The notes under the pieces: model-generated | Database searches by the model: none | What the model saw: only the letters and a program-made list of their open reading frames with translations | What the model was told of the DNA's origin: nothing | NCBI RefSeq assembly: GCF_000711955.1 | Contig: NZ_JONR01000053.1 | Span: 1-27,214 of the forward strand | Origin: Nevskia soli DSM 19509 | GTDB lineage: Bacteria; Pseudomonadota; Gammaproteobacteria; Nevskiales; Nevskiaceae | Length of the DNA stretch: 27,214 nt | Reading direction: 5' to 3' | Part shown: in pieces, positions 7,586 through 14,698 of the stretch | Numbering within the stretch: position 1 is the first letter of the stretch | How the letters are laid out: each line of letters opens with the position of its first letter | Program-made: the position numbers and the translations under genes

Positions 7586-9820
7586 TCATGCGGTGAGCTG
7601 GTCGGCGATCGGCAGCTTGCGGATGCGCTTGCCGGTGGCGGCGGCGATGGCGTTGACCACCGCGGGCGCGATCGGCGGCGTGCCGGGTTCGCCGACGCCG
7701 GTGGGCTTCTCCGCCGAGGGCATGATGAACACTTCCACCACCGGCATTTCGTTGATGCGCAGCGGCAGGTACTGGTGGAAGTTGGACTGCTGCACCACGC
7801 CGCCGTCGAGGGTGATGGCGCCGTGCAGCGCGGCGGTGAGGCCGAAGCCGATGCCACCCTGCATCTGGGCGACGATGATGTCCGGATTGATCGCCAGGCC
7901 GCAGTCGACGGCGCAGACCACGCGGTCGACCTTGAGGCTGCCGTCGGACTTGATGGTGACCTCGGCCACCTGGGCGACGTAGGTGTTGAAGGACTCGTGC
8001 ACGGCGATGCCGCGGCCGCGCTTCTCACCGGCGGCGCCCGGCTTCAGCGGCTGGCTCCAGCCGGCCTTGTCCGCCACCAGTTCCAGCACGCCCTTGAGGC
8101 GCGGCGCCTTGCCGAGCATGGCGCGGCGGTATTCGTAGGGATCCTTGCCGGCGGCCGCGGCGGCTTCGTCGATCAGACCCTCCTTGACGAAGGCGTTGTA
8201 GGAATGGCCGACCGAGCGCCACCACTGCACCGGTACGCCGATGTTGTCCGGCGTGCTCAGTTCGACCTTGACGTTGGGAATCTCATAGGCCATGTCGGCG
8301 ACGCCCTCGACCGAGGTGGCATCGATGCCGTCCTTGACCATGAAAGCCTCGAAGGCGGTGCCCTTGATGATGGACTGGGTCACCGTATGGTGATGCCAGG
8401 CGACCAGCTGGCCGCCGCCATCCAGCGCCAGGCGCGCGGTATGGAACGTGGCCGGGCGGTAGTAGCCGCCGCGGGTGTCTTCCTCGCGCGTCCACACCAT
8501 CTTCACCGGCACCTTGATGCCCTTGTCCCAGGCGGCCTTGGCGATGGCGACCGCTTCCAGCACGTAGTCGGCCTGCGGGTTGGCGCGGCGGCCGAAGCTG
8601 CCGCCGGCGTAGAGCTGGGTGATCGACACTTTGTCCGGCGAGATGCCGAGCAGGGCCGCGACGGCGCCCTGATCCGGCGTGTGCATCTGCTCGCCGTTGA
8701 CGATCTCGCAAGCGCCCTCGCCGAGCTTGACCACGCAGTTGAGCGGCTCCATCGCCGAGTGCGACAGGTAGGGCGTCTCGTACTCCGCCTCGATCAGCTT
8801 GGCCGGCTTGGCCAGCGCCGCGGCGGCATCGCCGTCCTTGCGCGCGACCAGGCCGTCCTTCTTCGCCATCTCTTTGTACTGCGCCAGGATCTCGGCGCTG
8901 CCCAGCTTGAAAGCCTGGCTCTCGTCCCACTCGATCTCGAGGGCATCGCGGCCGCTGCGCGCGGCCCAGGTGTTCTTGGCCAGCACGGCAACGCCGGCGA
9001 AGCGGTGAGCGCTGCCGCCGAACTGCACCACTTCGACCACGTTGGCAATGGCCTTCGCCTTGGCTGCATCGACGCTCTTCGGCACGGCGCCGAAGCGCTG
9101 CGGATGGGCCACCACCGCCACCAGCATGCCAGGAGCCTTGTAGTCCTGGGTGAACATCGCGGTGCCGTTGGTCTTGTCGACATGGTCCTTGCGATGCAGC
9201 TTGGGCTGGCCGATCAGCTTGAAGGTCTTGGGATCCTTCAGCGCCACGTCCTGCGGCACCGGCTGCTTCGCCGCGCGCTCGGCCAGCTGGCCGAAAGTGG
9301 CCTTGCGGCCGGACTTGGCGTGCACCACACCGTTGACCACGGTGATGGTATTGGCCGGCACCTTCCATTCGTCCGCCGCGGCGGAGACGAACATGGCGCG
9401 CGCGGCAGCGCCGGCCTTGCGCATCTGCTCATGCGAGTTGGCCATGGCGGTGCTGCCGCCGGTGAGCTGGATGCCCATCATCAGGTTCTTGTACTTGGCG
9501 ACGTCGGCCGGCGCGCCTTCCACTCTCACCTGGGTCCAGTCGGCGTCCAGTTCCTCGGCCAGCAGGGTGGCGAGGCCGGTGAAGGTGCCCTGACCCATCT
9601 CCAAGTGCTTGGAGATGACGGTGACGGTGTTGTCCGAGCCGATGCGCACGAAGGCGTTCGGCTCGAAGTTGACCGGCGCCAGCAGGTCGGCGCCGCCATT
9701 GCCCGGCGCGGCCGTGCCCTTGTCGGCGAAGGCGTCGCCGACATAGATGCCCAAGGCCAGCCCGCCGACGCCCTGGATGAAGCGGCGGCGGCTTTCGTTG
9801 ACGAGGAAGATCTGGTTCAT
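7586..9820 (-). CDS. Molybdopterin-binding large subunit of a xanthine dehydrogenase-family oxidoreductase (IorB-like)
   Basis: The product has 744 residues. It begins with a Tat signal: SRRRFIQG at about 10-17, then a weakly hydrophobic stretch ending near DAFA. The enzyme is therefore probably folded with cofactor before export or membrane attachment. Family motifs include YAGGSFGRRANPQ, WWRSVGHSYNAF and GVGEPGTPP near 708-716, whose Glu (about 711) is the catalytic base. It lacks a FAD domain, as in two-subunit isoquinoline 1-oxidoreductase or aldehyde dehydrogenase types that pass electrons to cytochromes. AGGAG overlaps the small-subunit stop just upstream (TGAGGAGAACTCCATG), giving tight coupling. 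The substrate (N-heteroaromatic or aldehyde) cannot be told from sequence. Confidence 0.92.
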   Translation of the reverse strand: MNQIFLVNESRRRFIQGVGGLALGIYVGDAFADKGTAAPGNGGADLLAPVNFEPNAFVRIGSDNTVTVISKHLEMGQGTFTGLATLLAEELDADWTQVRVEGAPADVAKYKNLMMGIQLTGGSTAMANSHEQMRKAGAAARAMFVSAAADEWKVPANTITVVNGVVHAKSGRKATFGQLAERAAKQPVPQDVALKDPKTFKLIGQPKLHRKDHVDKTNGTAMFTQDYKAPGMLVAVVAHPQRFGAVPKSVDAAKAKAIANVVEVVQFGGSAHRFAGVAVLAKNTWAARSGRDALEIEWDESQAFKLGSAEILAQYKEMAKKDGLVARKDGDAAAALAKPAKLIEAEYETPYLSHSAMEPLNCVVKLGEGACEIVNGEQMHTPDQGAVAALLGISPDKVSITQLYAGGSFGRRANPQADYVLEAVAIAKAAWDKGIKVPVKMVWTREEDTRGGYYRPATFHTARLALDGGGQLVAWHHHTVTQSIIKGTAFEAFMVKDGIDATSVEGVADMAYEIPNVKVELSTPDNIGVPVQWWRSVGHSYNAFVKEGLIDEAAAAAGKDPYEYRRAMLGKAPRLKGVLELVADKAGWSQPLKPGAAGEKRGRGIAVHESFNTYVAQVAEVTIKSDGSLKVDRVVCAVDCGLAINPDIIVAQMQGGIGFGLTAALHGAITLDGGVVQQSNFHQYLPLRINEMPVVEVFIMPSAEKPTGVGEPGTPPIAPAVVNAIAAATGKRIRKLPIADQLTA

Positions 9821-9830
9821 GGAGTTCTCC

Positions 9831-10292
9831 TCAGGCGCTCAGGGTGCCGGCGGCTTCGTGGATCGCCGCGCGGATGCGCACATAGGTGGCGCAGCGGCAG
9901 ACGTTGCCACTCATGGCGGCGTCGATATCGGCGTCGCTGGGCTTGTGGTTGGACTTGAGCAGGGCGGTGGCGGACATGATCTGGCCGGACTGGCAATAGC
10001 CGCACTGCACCACGTCGAGCTTCTGCCAGGCGGCTTGGACGGCGTGGCCGACCTTGTCGGCGCCGACGGCTTCGACGGTGGTGATCTTCTTGCCGGCGGC
10101 GGCGGCCACCGGGGTGACGCAGGAGCGGATGGCCTGGCCGTCGAGGTGCACGGTGCAGGCGCCGCACAGGGCCATGCCGCAGCCGTACTTGGTGCCGGTG
10201 AGGTCGGCGACATCGCGCAGGAACCAGAGCAGGGGCATGGACGGATCACCGTCGTAGGAATGGCCCTTGCCATTGATGGTCAACTGGATCAT
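9831..10292 (-). CDS. (2Fe-2S)-binding small subunit of the Mo hydroxylase (IorA-like)
   Basis: The product has 153 residues, the usual size. The N-terminal plant-ferredoxin-type cluster uses Cys 38, 43, 46 and 58 (CGMALCGAC...C). The C-terminal all-helical cluster uses Cys 97, 100, 132 and 134 (CGYC...CRC). These two clusters carry electrons from the molybdenum centre in the partner subunit encoded 10 bp downstream. The ATG at 10292 has GGGAG seven bases upstream; a 91-residue upstream extension in the same frame has no family similarity and is rejected. It is the first gene of the four-gene operon, so the promoter should lie in 10293-10845. There is no Tat signal here; export would be by hitch-hiking with the large subunit. 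Confidence 0.93.
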   Translation of the reverse strand: MIQLTINGKGHSYDGDPSMPLLWFLRDVADLTGTKYGCGMALCGACTVHLDGQAIRSCVTPVAAAAGKKITTVEAVGADKVGHAVQAAWQKLDVVQCGYCQSGQIMSATALLKSNHKPSDADIDAAMSGNVCRCATYVRIRAAIHEAAGTLSA

Positions 10293-10451
10293 GAAAGCAC
10301 TCCCGGAAAAGGAGCCCCGGCCGGTGTTTCGCGGCCACGGCTCATGCGTAGCTGCACGTGCACCTCGCAGCCGATCCGAAAGACTGTCGGCTGCCCGACG
10401 CGCGTGACAGATTGTGGATATTGATGGGGCGCTAGCCTGATCCAGACATGG

Positions 10452-10569
10452 GCGCTTTGCAAGCGCAATGCGGGACGGGACGGGCCTTGTACCGGATGGG
10501 ACCCGCCACGACGGAATGCCGTAGGGGGCTCCCAAGAAAAGCCGACCGAACGCTCGTGCCGACAAGGCC
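10452..10569. ncRNA. Candidate structured RNA or leader upstream of the Mo-hydroxylase operon
   Basis: Several complementary segments nest here. A small hairpin GCGCTT-TGC-AAGCGC lies at 10452-10466. A closing stem pairs GGCCTTGT (10483-10490) with ACAAGGCC (10562-10569). Inside it, GGGACCC.. at 10498 pairs imperfectly with GGCTCCC at 10527-10533 around an ACGG/CCGT stem. On the minus strand this would be the 5' leader of the 2Fe-2S subunit gene. It does not match a riboswitch I can name. It could be chance pairing in GC-rich DNA. Confidence 0.25.
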
Positions 10570-10780
10570 TTGCCTGCGCCAGATGAAAGGCCGATGCAAG
10601 CAACGGGGCGCAGTATTCTTGGATTCCGTCTTTTACAGAATTGCCCGGAACACTGTGCATGCAGATGCGGAGGAGTGGACCGAGGCGACCAAACATGAAC
10701 TTTGCGTCATGAACCGCCGGATGGCCGTGGTTTTGTGCGCCGGGTCAAGGTTTGCGGCGGCAACCATGGCAAGTTGAGGC

Positions 10781-10786
10781 TAGAAT
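10781..10786 (+). promoter_or_regulatory. Putative -10 box for the Ser-rich lipoprotein gene
   Basis: TAGAAT matches TATAAT at five of six positions. It lies in the only A/T-rich patch before the gene and would give a leader of about 50 bases. No good -35 is seen at 16-18 bp spacing, so activation or an extended -10 would be needed. Confidence 0.35.
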
Positions 10787-10845
10787 TATTTTTAGCGGCT
10801 TGGGCTTGCCAGTAAATGCCGCCCCAAATTCTCAGGAGAAACAGC

Positions 10846-11829
10846 ATGAAAAAGACGGCGCTTATCTTGTTGGCCGCGAGCGCGCTCAGCGCCTGCGGCG
10901 GCAGCGACGGCAGCAACGGCGGGTCCAGCAGCTCCGGCAGTTCCGGTGGTTCCAGCAGCAGTTCGAGCAGCTCCGGCAGCGGCTCCTCCTCCGGCAGCGG
11001 GTCGAGCAGTTCGGGCGCCGCGGCGCAGGGCCTCTACTGCGGCTCGTTCACCGCCTCGGTGGCCAGCTCCTCCTCCAGCGGCAGTTCTTCCTCCGGCTCC
11101 AGTTCTTCTTCGAGCTCCGGCGCCGGCATTTCGAGCGCACTCACCTTCTGCGGCGGCACCGCCTCCTCCCCGGTCTTCTTCGGCATGGTGGAAGCCGACG
11201 GCACTGCGGTGTTCTTCACCAAACAAAGCAGCAATTTCGTGCTGTATGCGCCGGACCAACTCACCGATGCGAGCTTCTCGGTTCCGGTCACGGCGTACGG
11301 CCTGAACGGCAGCACGGTCGGCGGCACGCCCGGCGGCACCGACAACGGTACCTTCAAGGGTTCGGCCACCACCAGCACCGGCCTGAGCGGCAGCACCACC
11401 AATCTGAGCGGCACCTTCACCGATGCCTCCAACAATATCGTCGGCTTCCTGGCCGCTTCGAATGCCGCCGCGTGGAACCGGGCCTCATCCCTGGCAACGG
11501 TGGCGGGCAGCTATAGCGCCACCTTCATCGTCGGCGGCACCACCTACACGCCGACGCTGACCATCGACGGCACCAGCGGCGCGATCAGCGGCTCCGACAG
11601 CACCGGCTGCACCTATGGCGGCAGCGTGGCCACGCCGGATACCGCGCATAACGATTACACCGTGTCGCTGACTTCGAGCTGCCTCTCGGGCCAGACCTTC
11701 AACGGCATCGGCGCCTTCTTCCCGGCCGGCCTGACCAATCCGAATGGTGTTTTGAGCAAGGCCGAGCTGAAGGTGGGCCTGACCGGCGGCAGCACCGGCA
11801 TCTACCTGAACCTGACGGCGACCAAGTAG
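10846..11829 (+). CDS. Ser/Gly-rich lipoprotein of unknown function
   Basis: The product has 327 residues. MKKTALILLAASALSAC ends in a lipobox with Cys17, so it is predicted to be a lipoprotein. Two low-complexity polyserine/glycine tracts (about 19-57 and 70-96) flank a short segment with GLYCGSFTAS. Such tracts act as flexible linkers in surface enzymes of some gammaproteobacteria. The remaining 230 residues are rich in Thr, Gly, Ser and Ala with alternating hydrophobics, suggesting beta structure, and contain paired cysteines (CTYGG.., SSCLSG). No catalytic motif is recognised. The ATG at 10846 is chosen over 10816 because CAGGAGA lies just before it and it starts the signal peptide. It ends at a strong terminator, so it is monocistronic. 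Confidence 0.85.
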   Translation: MKKTALILLAASALSACGGSDGSNGGSSSSGSSGGSSSSSSSSGSGSSSGSGSSSSGAAAQGLYCGSFTASVASSSSSGSSSSGSSSSSSSGAGISSALTFCGGTASSPVFFGMVEADGTAVFFTKQSSNFVLYAPDQLTDASFSVPVTAYGLNGSTVGGTPGGTDNGTFKGSATTSTGLSGSTTNLSGTFTDASNNIVGFLAASNAAAWNRASSLATVAGSYSATFIVGGTTYTPTLTIDGTSGAISGSDSTGCTYGGSVATPDTAHNDYTVSLTSSCLSGQTFNGIGAFFPAGLTNPNGVLSKAELKVGLTGGSTGIYLNLTATK

Positions 11830-11868
11830 GACGCTTGCCGGGCCGCTGCCGCGGCGCGGCTTCTACAA

Positions 11869-11903
11869 CCGGGATTTCCCTTGCGGGAAGTCCCGGTTTT
11901 TTT
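11869..11903 (+). terminator. Rho-independent terminator of the Ser-rich lipoprotein gene
   Basis: A 12-bp stem (11869-11880 with 11885-11896, one G-U pair) has a TTGC loop and is followed by seven T residues (11897-11903). It begins 40 bp after the stop codon at 11829. Confidence 0.93.
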
Positions 11904-11945
11904 ATTGGCGGCGGATCAAGGCTGCGATGCGTCGCGACGCGGGGC

Positions 11946-12548
11946 TCAGGCTTTCCTGCGAACCAGGGCCATGCGGATCAGGGGGCGCAGCACGCCGATG
12001 ATGCTGAAGTACAGGGCGCCCGCGACCAGGGCGCGATAGGGCTGGGTCTCCCATTCGCCGCCGCCGCTGAAGCCGGCGGCCTGGATCACTTCCGGGGTGA
12101 CGCCGTGGGCCGGCCATTCCATCGTCACCGAGGCGCCCACGGCGCCGAGGTAGCAGGCGACGCTGGCCGCCCAGCTGCTCATGGCGACCCATTGCAGCTG
12201 TTCGCGGTCGTCCCTGGGGGAACTGGTCCAGATGGCGATGCCGCGGCCCAGGGTCAGCCAGAAGAAGGCGCCGAGCATCCACCAGGCGCGCATGCCGAAG
12301 GCGTAGCCCGCGATCATCAGCAAGTAGAGCGAAGCCAGCCCGGCGAGATAGAGGCTGCGTTTCGCGCGCGAGACGCCGCTGTACAGGATCACGGCGAAGA
12401 AGCCGCTGGCATGCACCACGAAGAATTCCAGCAGCATGGTGGCGACGCCGTTGGCGACCCACTGCGCGCCGGTGAGATCCGTGCGCATCCAGATCAGGAG
12501 GAAGCCGGCCGCGGTGAGGAGATCGGGGATTGCGGAGAGCCAGGCCAT
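11946..12548 (-). CDS. Six-helix integral membrane protein, function unknown
   Basis: The product has 200 residues. About six hydrophobic segments are visible: near 5-20, 33-56, 64-84, 88-107, 117-140 and 170-190. They are linked by short polar loops (SRAKRS; SSPRDDREQ). The C-terminus RMALVRRKA is basic and probably cytoplasmic. I do not recognise the family. No enzymatic motif is visible; it could be a small transporter-like or envelope protein. It lies 58 bp downstream of the GH5 gene on the same strand and may be co-transcribed. The start ATG at 12548 lacks a strong Shine-Dalgarno. It converges with the Ser-rich lipoprotein gene, and the terminator at 11869-11903 separates them. Confidence 0.75.
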   Translation of the reverse strand: MAWLSAIPDLLTAAGFLLIWMRTDLTGAQWVANGVATMLLEFFVVHASGFFAVILYSGVSRAKRSLYLAGLASLYLLMIAGYAFGMRAWWMLGAFFWLTLGRGIAIWTSSPRDDREQLQWVAMSSWAASVACYLGAVGASVTMEWPAHGVTPEVIQAAGFSGGGEWETQPYRALVAGALYFSIIGVLRPLIRMALVRRKA

Positions 12549-12606
12549 GGGAACAGCTTAATCTGCGGGCCGCGCAGCGAACGCCCCCTGTTACAGGGGC
12601 GCCCGC

Positions 12607-14094
12607 CTAGCGCGCCGCCGTCACCGTGACCTGCACCTGGCTGGCACCGGCATTGTTCATGACCCGCAGCAGGCTCGCGCCCGCGGCGGAAACGACCTGA
12701 GCACCCTGCACGCTCACCTGGTAGCCGTTCGGGTACTGCCGCGCGGGCAGGAAGATTTCGGTGGGCGCGGTACTGCTGCGCGGAACATAGGTGAGGGAGA
12801 AGGCCTTGCTGGTGGTATCGAAGCTCATCGCCTGCGGCGTGCCGGCGATGGCCTGGGCGTAGGGGCGGATCAGCAGGTCGGCCTTGGGCGCCTTGAGCGT
12901 ACTCAGGTCGGTGTCGTCGCTGAACAGGCTTTCCGCGCCGGCGGCGCCGGTGGGATCGCCGAAACTCTTGTAGGACCAGTAGGTCCAGCCGACGAGATGC
13001 TGGTCGGCCAGCCTGGTGACGCGGCCGATGTCGCCGAGATCGTCGCTGGCGCCGAACTCGGTGAGCAGCGAGGTGGCGCCCATGGCGGCGCTCTGGGTCG
13101 CGGCGTTGCCGGCGGTGCGCGGTTCGAGGATCGCGCAGTCGGGCAGGTCCGGCAGGCCGGTGGACGACAGCAGTTCGGCGGAGCAGTAGGAATGCCAGGA
13201 CAGGCCCAGCGCGGGATCGTCGATCTTGCCGAAACGGCTGGGCGCTCCGAAATCGAACAGCTGCTGCGGCTCGAAGAAGGCGAAGTGGCTGGTGTCGGCG
13301 GAACGCACGCCGGCCAGCGCCTGCTGCTGGAATTTCTGCAGGGTGGCGTCGAACAACGGGCAGTCGATTTCGAAGCAGGTGGCCCACAGGGTGCCGGGCC
13401 AGGGCTCGTTGAACAGGTCGTAGCCGAGCAGGAAAGGCTGGTCGCGGAAGCGCGTCGCCGTGGCGGCCCAGGCGGCCTGGTACTGGTCCCAGATGCCGCC
13501 GTGGTTGGCCCACAGCTTGTCGTAGGCGCCGTTGAGCGCAAGGCTCAGGAACTCGTCGAGGGGAAAGCCGTAGTGGGCGTCGTTGGGCAGCAGGCTGGGT
13601 GATACCGCCCAGTCCGGGAAGCCCTCGCCCTGGAATTTCTCGTTGTACTGGTCCTGGTGGAAATCGAGCAGCACCCAGATGTGTTTCGCCGCGAGCAGCT
13701 GCACGGTGTTGTCGACCTGGTCGAGATAGTTCTGGTCGATGACGCCCTGCTGCGGCATCACGCCGGCGAACAGCACGCCGAGCCGGACCACGTTGAAGCC
13801 GTTGGCGGCGAGGAAATCGGCGTCTGCCGCGGTGAAGCCCTGCGCCGTTTGCGGGATGTAGTAGGGCTTGAGCTTCCACACCGCGTTGACGCCGTGCAGC
13901 AGCACCACGCGGTTGTCGGCATCGACCATGAAGGCGCCGTCGCGGTGCAGCGCCGCGCCGGAGGTCGAGAGGGTCTGCGCATTGGCGGAACTGGCCGCGG
14001 ATGAAGCGCCGTCGGAGCCAGCGGAAGACCCGCAGGCCGCGAGCCATACCGACCAGAGCACGGCGATCGCCGTGGTCATGCGGGCCTGTCTCAT
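12607..14094 (-). CDS. Glycoside hydrolase family 5 lipoprotein, endoglycoceramidase-like
   Basis: The product has 495 residues. WSVWLAAC gives lipidated Cys21, followed by a short Ser/Ala linker. The GH5 TIM barrel begins with LLHGVNAVWKLKPYY (about 66-79), as in endoglycoceramidases. It has NGFNVVRLGV at 98-107, the acid/base Glu230 in LFNEPW, HSY at 301-303 and the nucleophile Glu346 in TEFG. A beta-rich C-terminal domain (about 415-495) matches the GH5 C-terminal domain usually found with these enzymes. Endoglycoceramidases split the sugar from ceramide in glycosphingolipids; other lipid- or sterol-linked glycosides are possible. The start at 14094 has GGGGAG only a few bases upstream; an ATG at 14079 would also leave an intact signal. 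Confidence 0.88.
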   Translation of the reverse strand: MRQARMTTAIAVLWSVWLAACGSSAGSDGASSAASSANAQTLSTSGAALHRDGAFMVDADNRVVLLHGVNAVWKLKPYYIPQTAQGFTAADADFLAANGFNVVRLGVLFAGVMPQQGVIDQNYLDQVDNTVQLLAAKHIWVLLDFHQDQYNEKFQGEGFPDWAVSPSLLPNDAHYGFPLDEFLSLALNGAYDKLWANHGGIWDQYQAAWAATATRFRDQPFLLGYDLFNEPWPGTLWATCFEIDCPLFDATLQKFQQQALAGVRSADTSHFAFFEPQQLFDFGAPSRFGKIDDPALGLSWHSYCSAELLSSTGLPDLPDCAILEPRTAGNAATQSAAMGATSLLTEFGASDDLGDIGRVTRLADQHLVGWTYWSYKSFGDPTGAAGAESLFSDDTDLSTLKAPKADLLIRPYAQAIAGTPQAMSFDTTSKAFSLTYVPRSSTAPTEIFLPARQYPNGYQVSVQGAQVVSAAGASLLRVMNNAGASQVQVTVTAAR

Positions 14095-14111
14095 TTCTCC
14101 CCCGAGCGGCT

Positions 14112-14117
14112 TTTATA
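14112..14117 (-). promoter_or_regulatory. Putative -10 box for the GH5 gene
   Basis: TATAAA on the minus strand lies 17 bases before the start codon, giving a very short leader. The -35 position has no good match. It is the only A/T-rich -10-like site in the upstream 100 bp. Confidence 0.35.
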
Positions 14118-14217
14118 GTGGATTCATCCTAATGACGGTCGCATCCGGTAACCCCGTCCCTTCAGACTAGCCGGACGGAGACGGGTAACGGCGTATAGCG
14201 ATCTGCATGGTGTTTTT

Positions 14218-14273
14218 CACCATGCGTGCCATGCGTGCCATGCGTGCCAAGGTTTTTTGTTGGCACGCATGGT
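14218..14273. repeat. Three 9-bp tandem repeats forming a hairpin with an inverted fourth copy
   Basis: CATGCGTGC occurs three times in a row (14221-14247). The third copy and its flank (14239-14250) pair perfectly with 14260-14271 around a T-rich loop. The first copy can pair with the same arm instead (CACCATGCGTGCC). The T run is in the loop, not after the stem, so it does not look like an intrinsic terminator. Confidence 0.85.
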
Positions 14274-14316
14274 GAGGGGTTGCGCGAGTGACTCAATGTC
14301 ATTCGCGTGGCACCGA

Positions 14317-14504
14317 CGAATTCGCCGGGAGCGAATTCGGACCGCCGGAGGCGGGCCCGAAGGGCGCGTCTCAGGGATGAGACGCGCAACGCCCGGCCAT
14401 GGATGGCCGGGCCGGGGGGAAATCTGCCGAGGTCTCGCCAGGGATGGCCGTTGCGAGTTCGCGCTTGGCCCCTCGATACACCCGCTTCGCGGGCACTCGG
14501 GGCG
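14317..14504 (+). repeat. Array of intergenic hairpins, three with CANGGANG loops
   Basis: Successive hairpins occupy this non-coding stretch. The first, 14317-14339, has a CGAATTCGC stem with CGGGA loop. The second, 14364-14387, has a perfect 10-bp stem with GGGA loop. The third, 14392-14411, has a perfect 8-bp stem with TGGA loop. The fourth, 14437-14448, is GCCA-GGGA-TGGC inside an outer CTCGC/GCGAG stem (14434-14454). The last, 14469-14502, is CCCC..CCCGC-TTC-GCGGG..GGGG. Three loops read CAGGGATG, CATGGATG and CAGGGATG. Similar hairpins are dispersed in related genomes, from memory. The array could be an RNA that binds CsrA/RsmA, or simply stacked dispersed repeats. Confidence 0.6.
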
Positions 14505-14535
14505 AACGGAGGTTGGGGTTCAATCAGGTAAAAAG

Positions 14536-14578
14536 CGCCCCTCACCCTAACCCTCTCCCCACTACGTAGGGAGAGGGG
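14536..14578. repeat. Dispersed intergenic repeat with CCCTCTCCC / GGGAGAGGG stem
   Basis: GCGCCCCTCACCCTAA is followed by a perfect 9-bp inverted repeat (14551-14559 with 14569-14577). This sequence type is very common between genes in many proteobacteria. The first 12 bases recur at 26869-26880, where an insertion sequence interrupts a second copy. Confidence 0.8.
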
Positions 14579-14644
14579 ACTGTCCGGTGTGATTCCAGGA
14601 TTTTCGCGCTATGCCTGAATGCCGGTTCCAGCCTTGCAGGACCC

Positions 14645-14673
14645 TTGACAATACTTGCCCAGGCAACTATTGT
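14645..14673 (+). promoter_or_regulatory. Promoter of the marR-efflux operon with overlapping palindromic operator
   Basis: A consensus -35 TTGACA (14645-14650) and a -10 TATTGT (14668-14673) are separated by the ideal 17 bp. The segment from 14648 to 14673 is a 26-bp palindrome with 22 of 26 bases symmetric (ACAATA.TTGCC..GGCAA.TATTGT). Its size, symmetry and position over the promoter fit a MarR-dimer operator. This predicts that the regulator 26 bp downstream represses its own operon until a ligand is bound. Confidence 0.85.
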
Positions 14674-14698
14674 TTGAGCAGATATAGCCGGAGCAAGC

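Larger units (their letters stand above)
10293..10845. other. 553-bp divergent intergenic region
   Basis: The region lies between the Mo-hydroxylase operon (leftward) and the Ser-rich lipoprotein gene (rightward). Reading frames here (for example 10448-10777) have no ribosome site or plausible protein and are judged non-coding. It contains a group of complementary segments at 10452-10569 and an A/T-rich putative promoter near 10781. I could not identify a convincing promoter for the leftward operon. Confidence 0.6.

Noticed and set aside
7352..9958. 868-residue open frame on the plus strand
   Set aside because: It is the shadow of the molybdopterin subunit gene, with no recognisable domains and a composition typical of GC-rich antisense frames.
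10448..10777. 109-residue plus-strand frame in the intergenic region
   Set aside because: It has no ribosome site, no recognisable family, and atypical composition. It overlaps complementary segments and a putative promoter.
14162..14545. 127-residue minus-strand frame
   Set aside because: It runs through tandem and hairpin repeats (GTHGTHGTHG), which explains its composition. It is not a gene.
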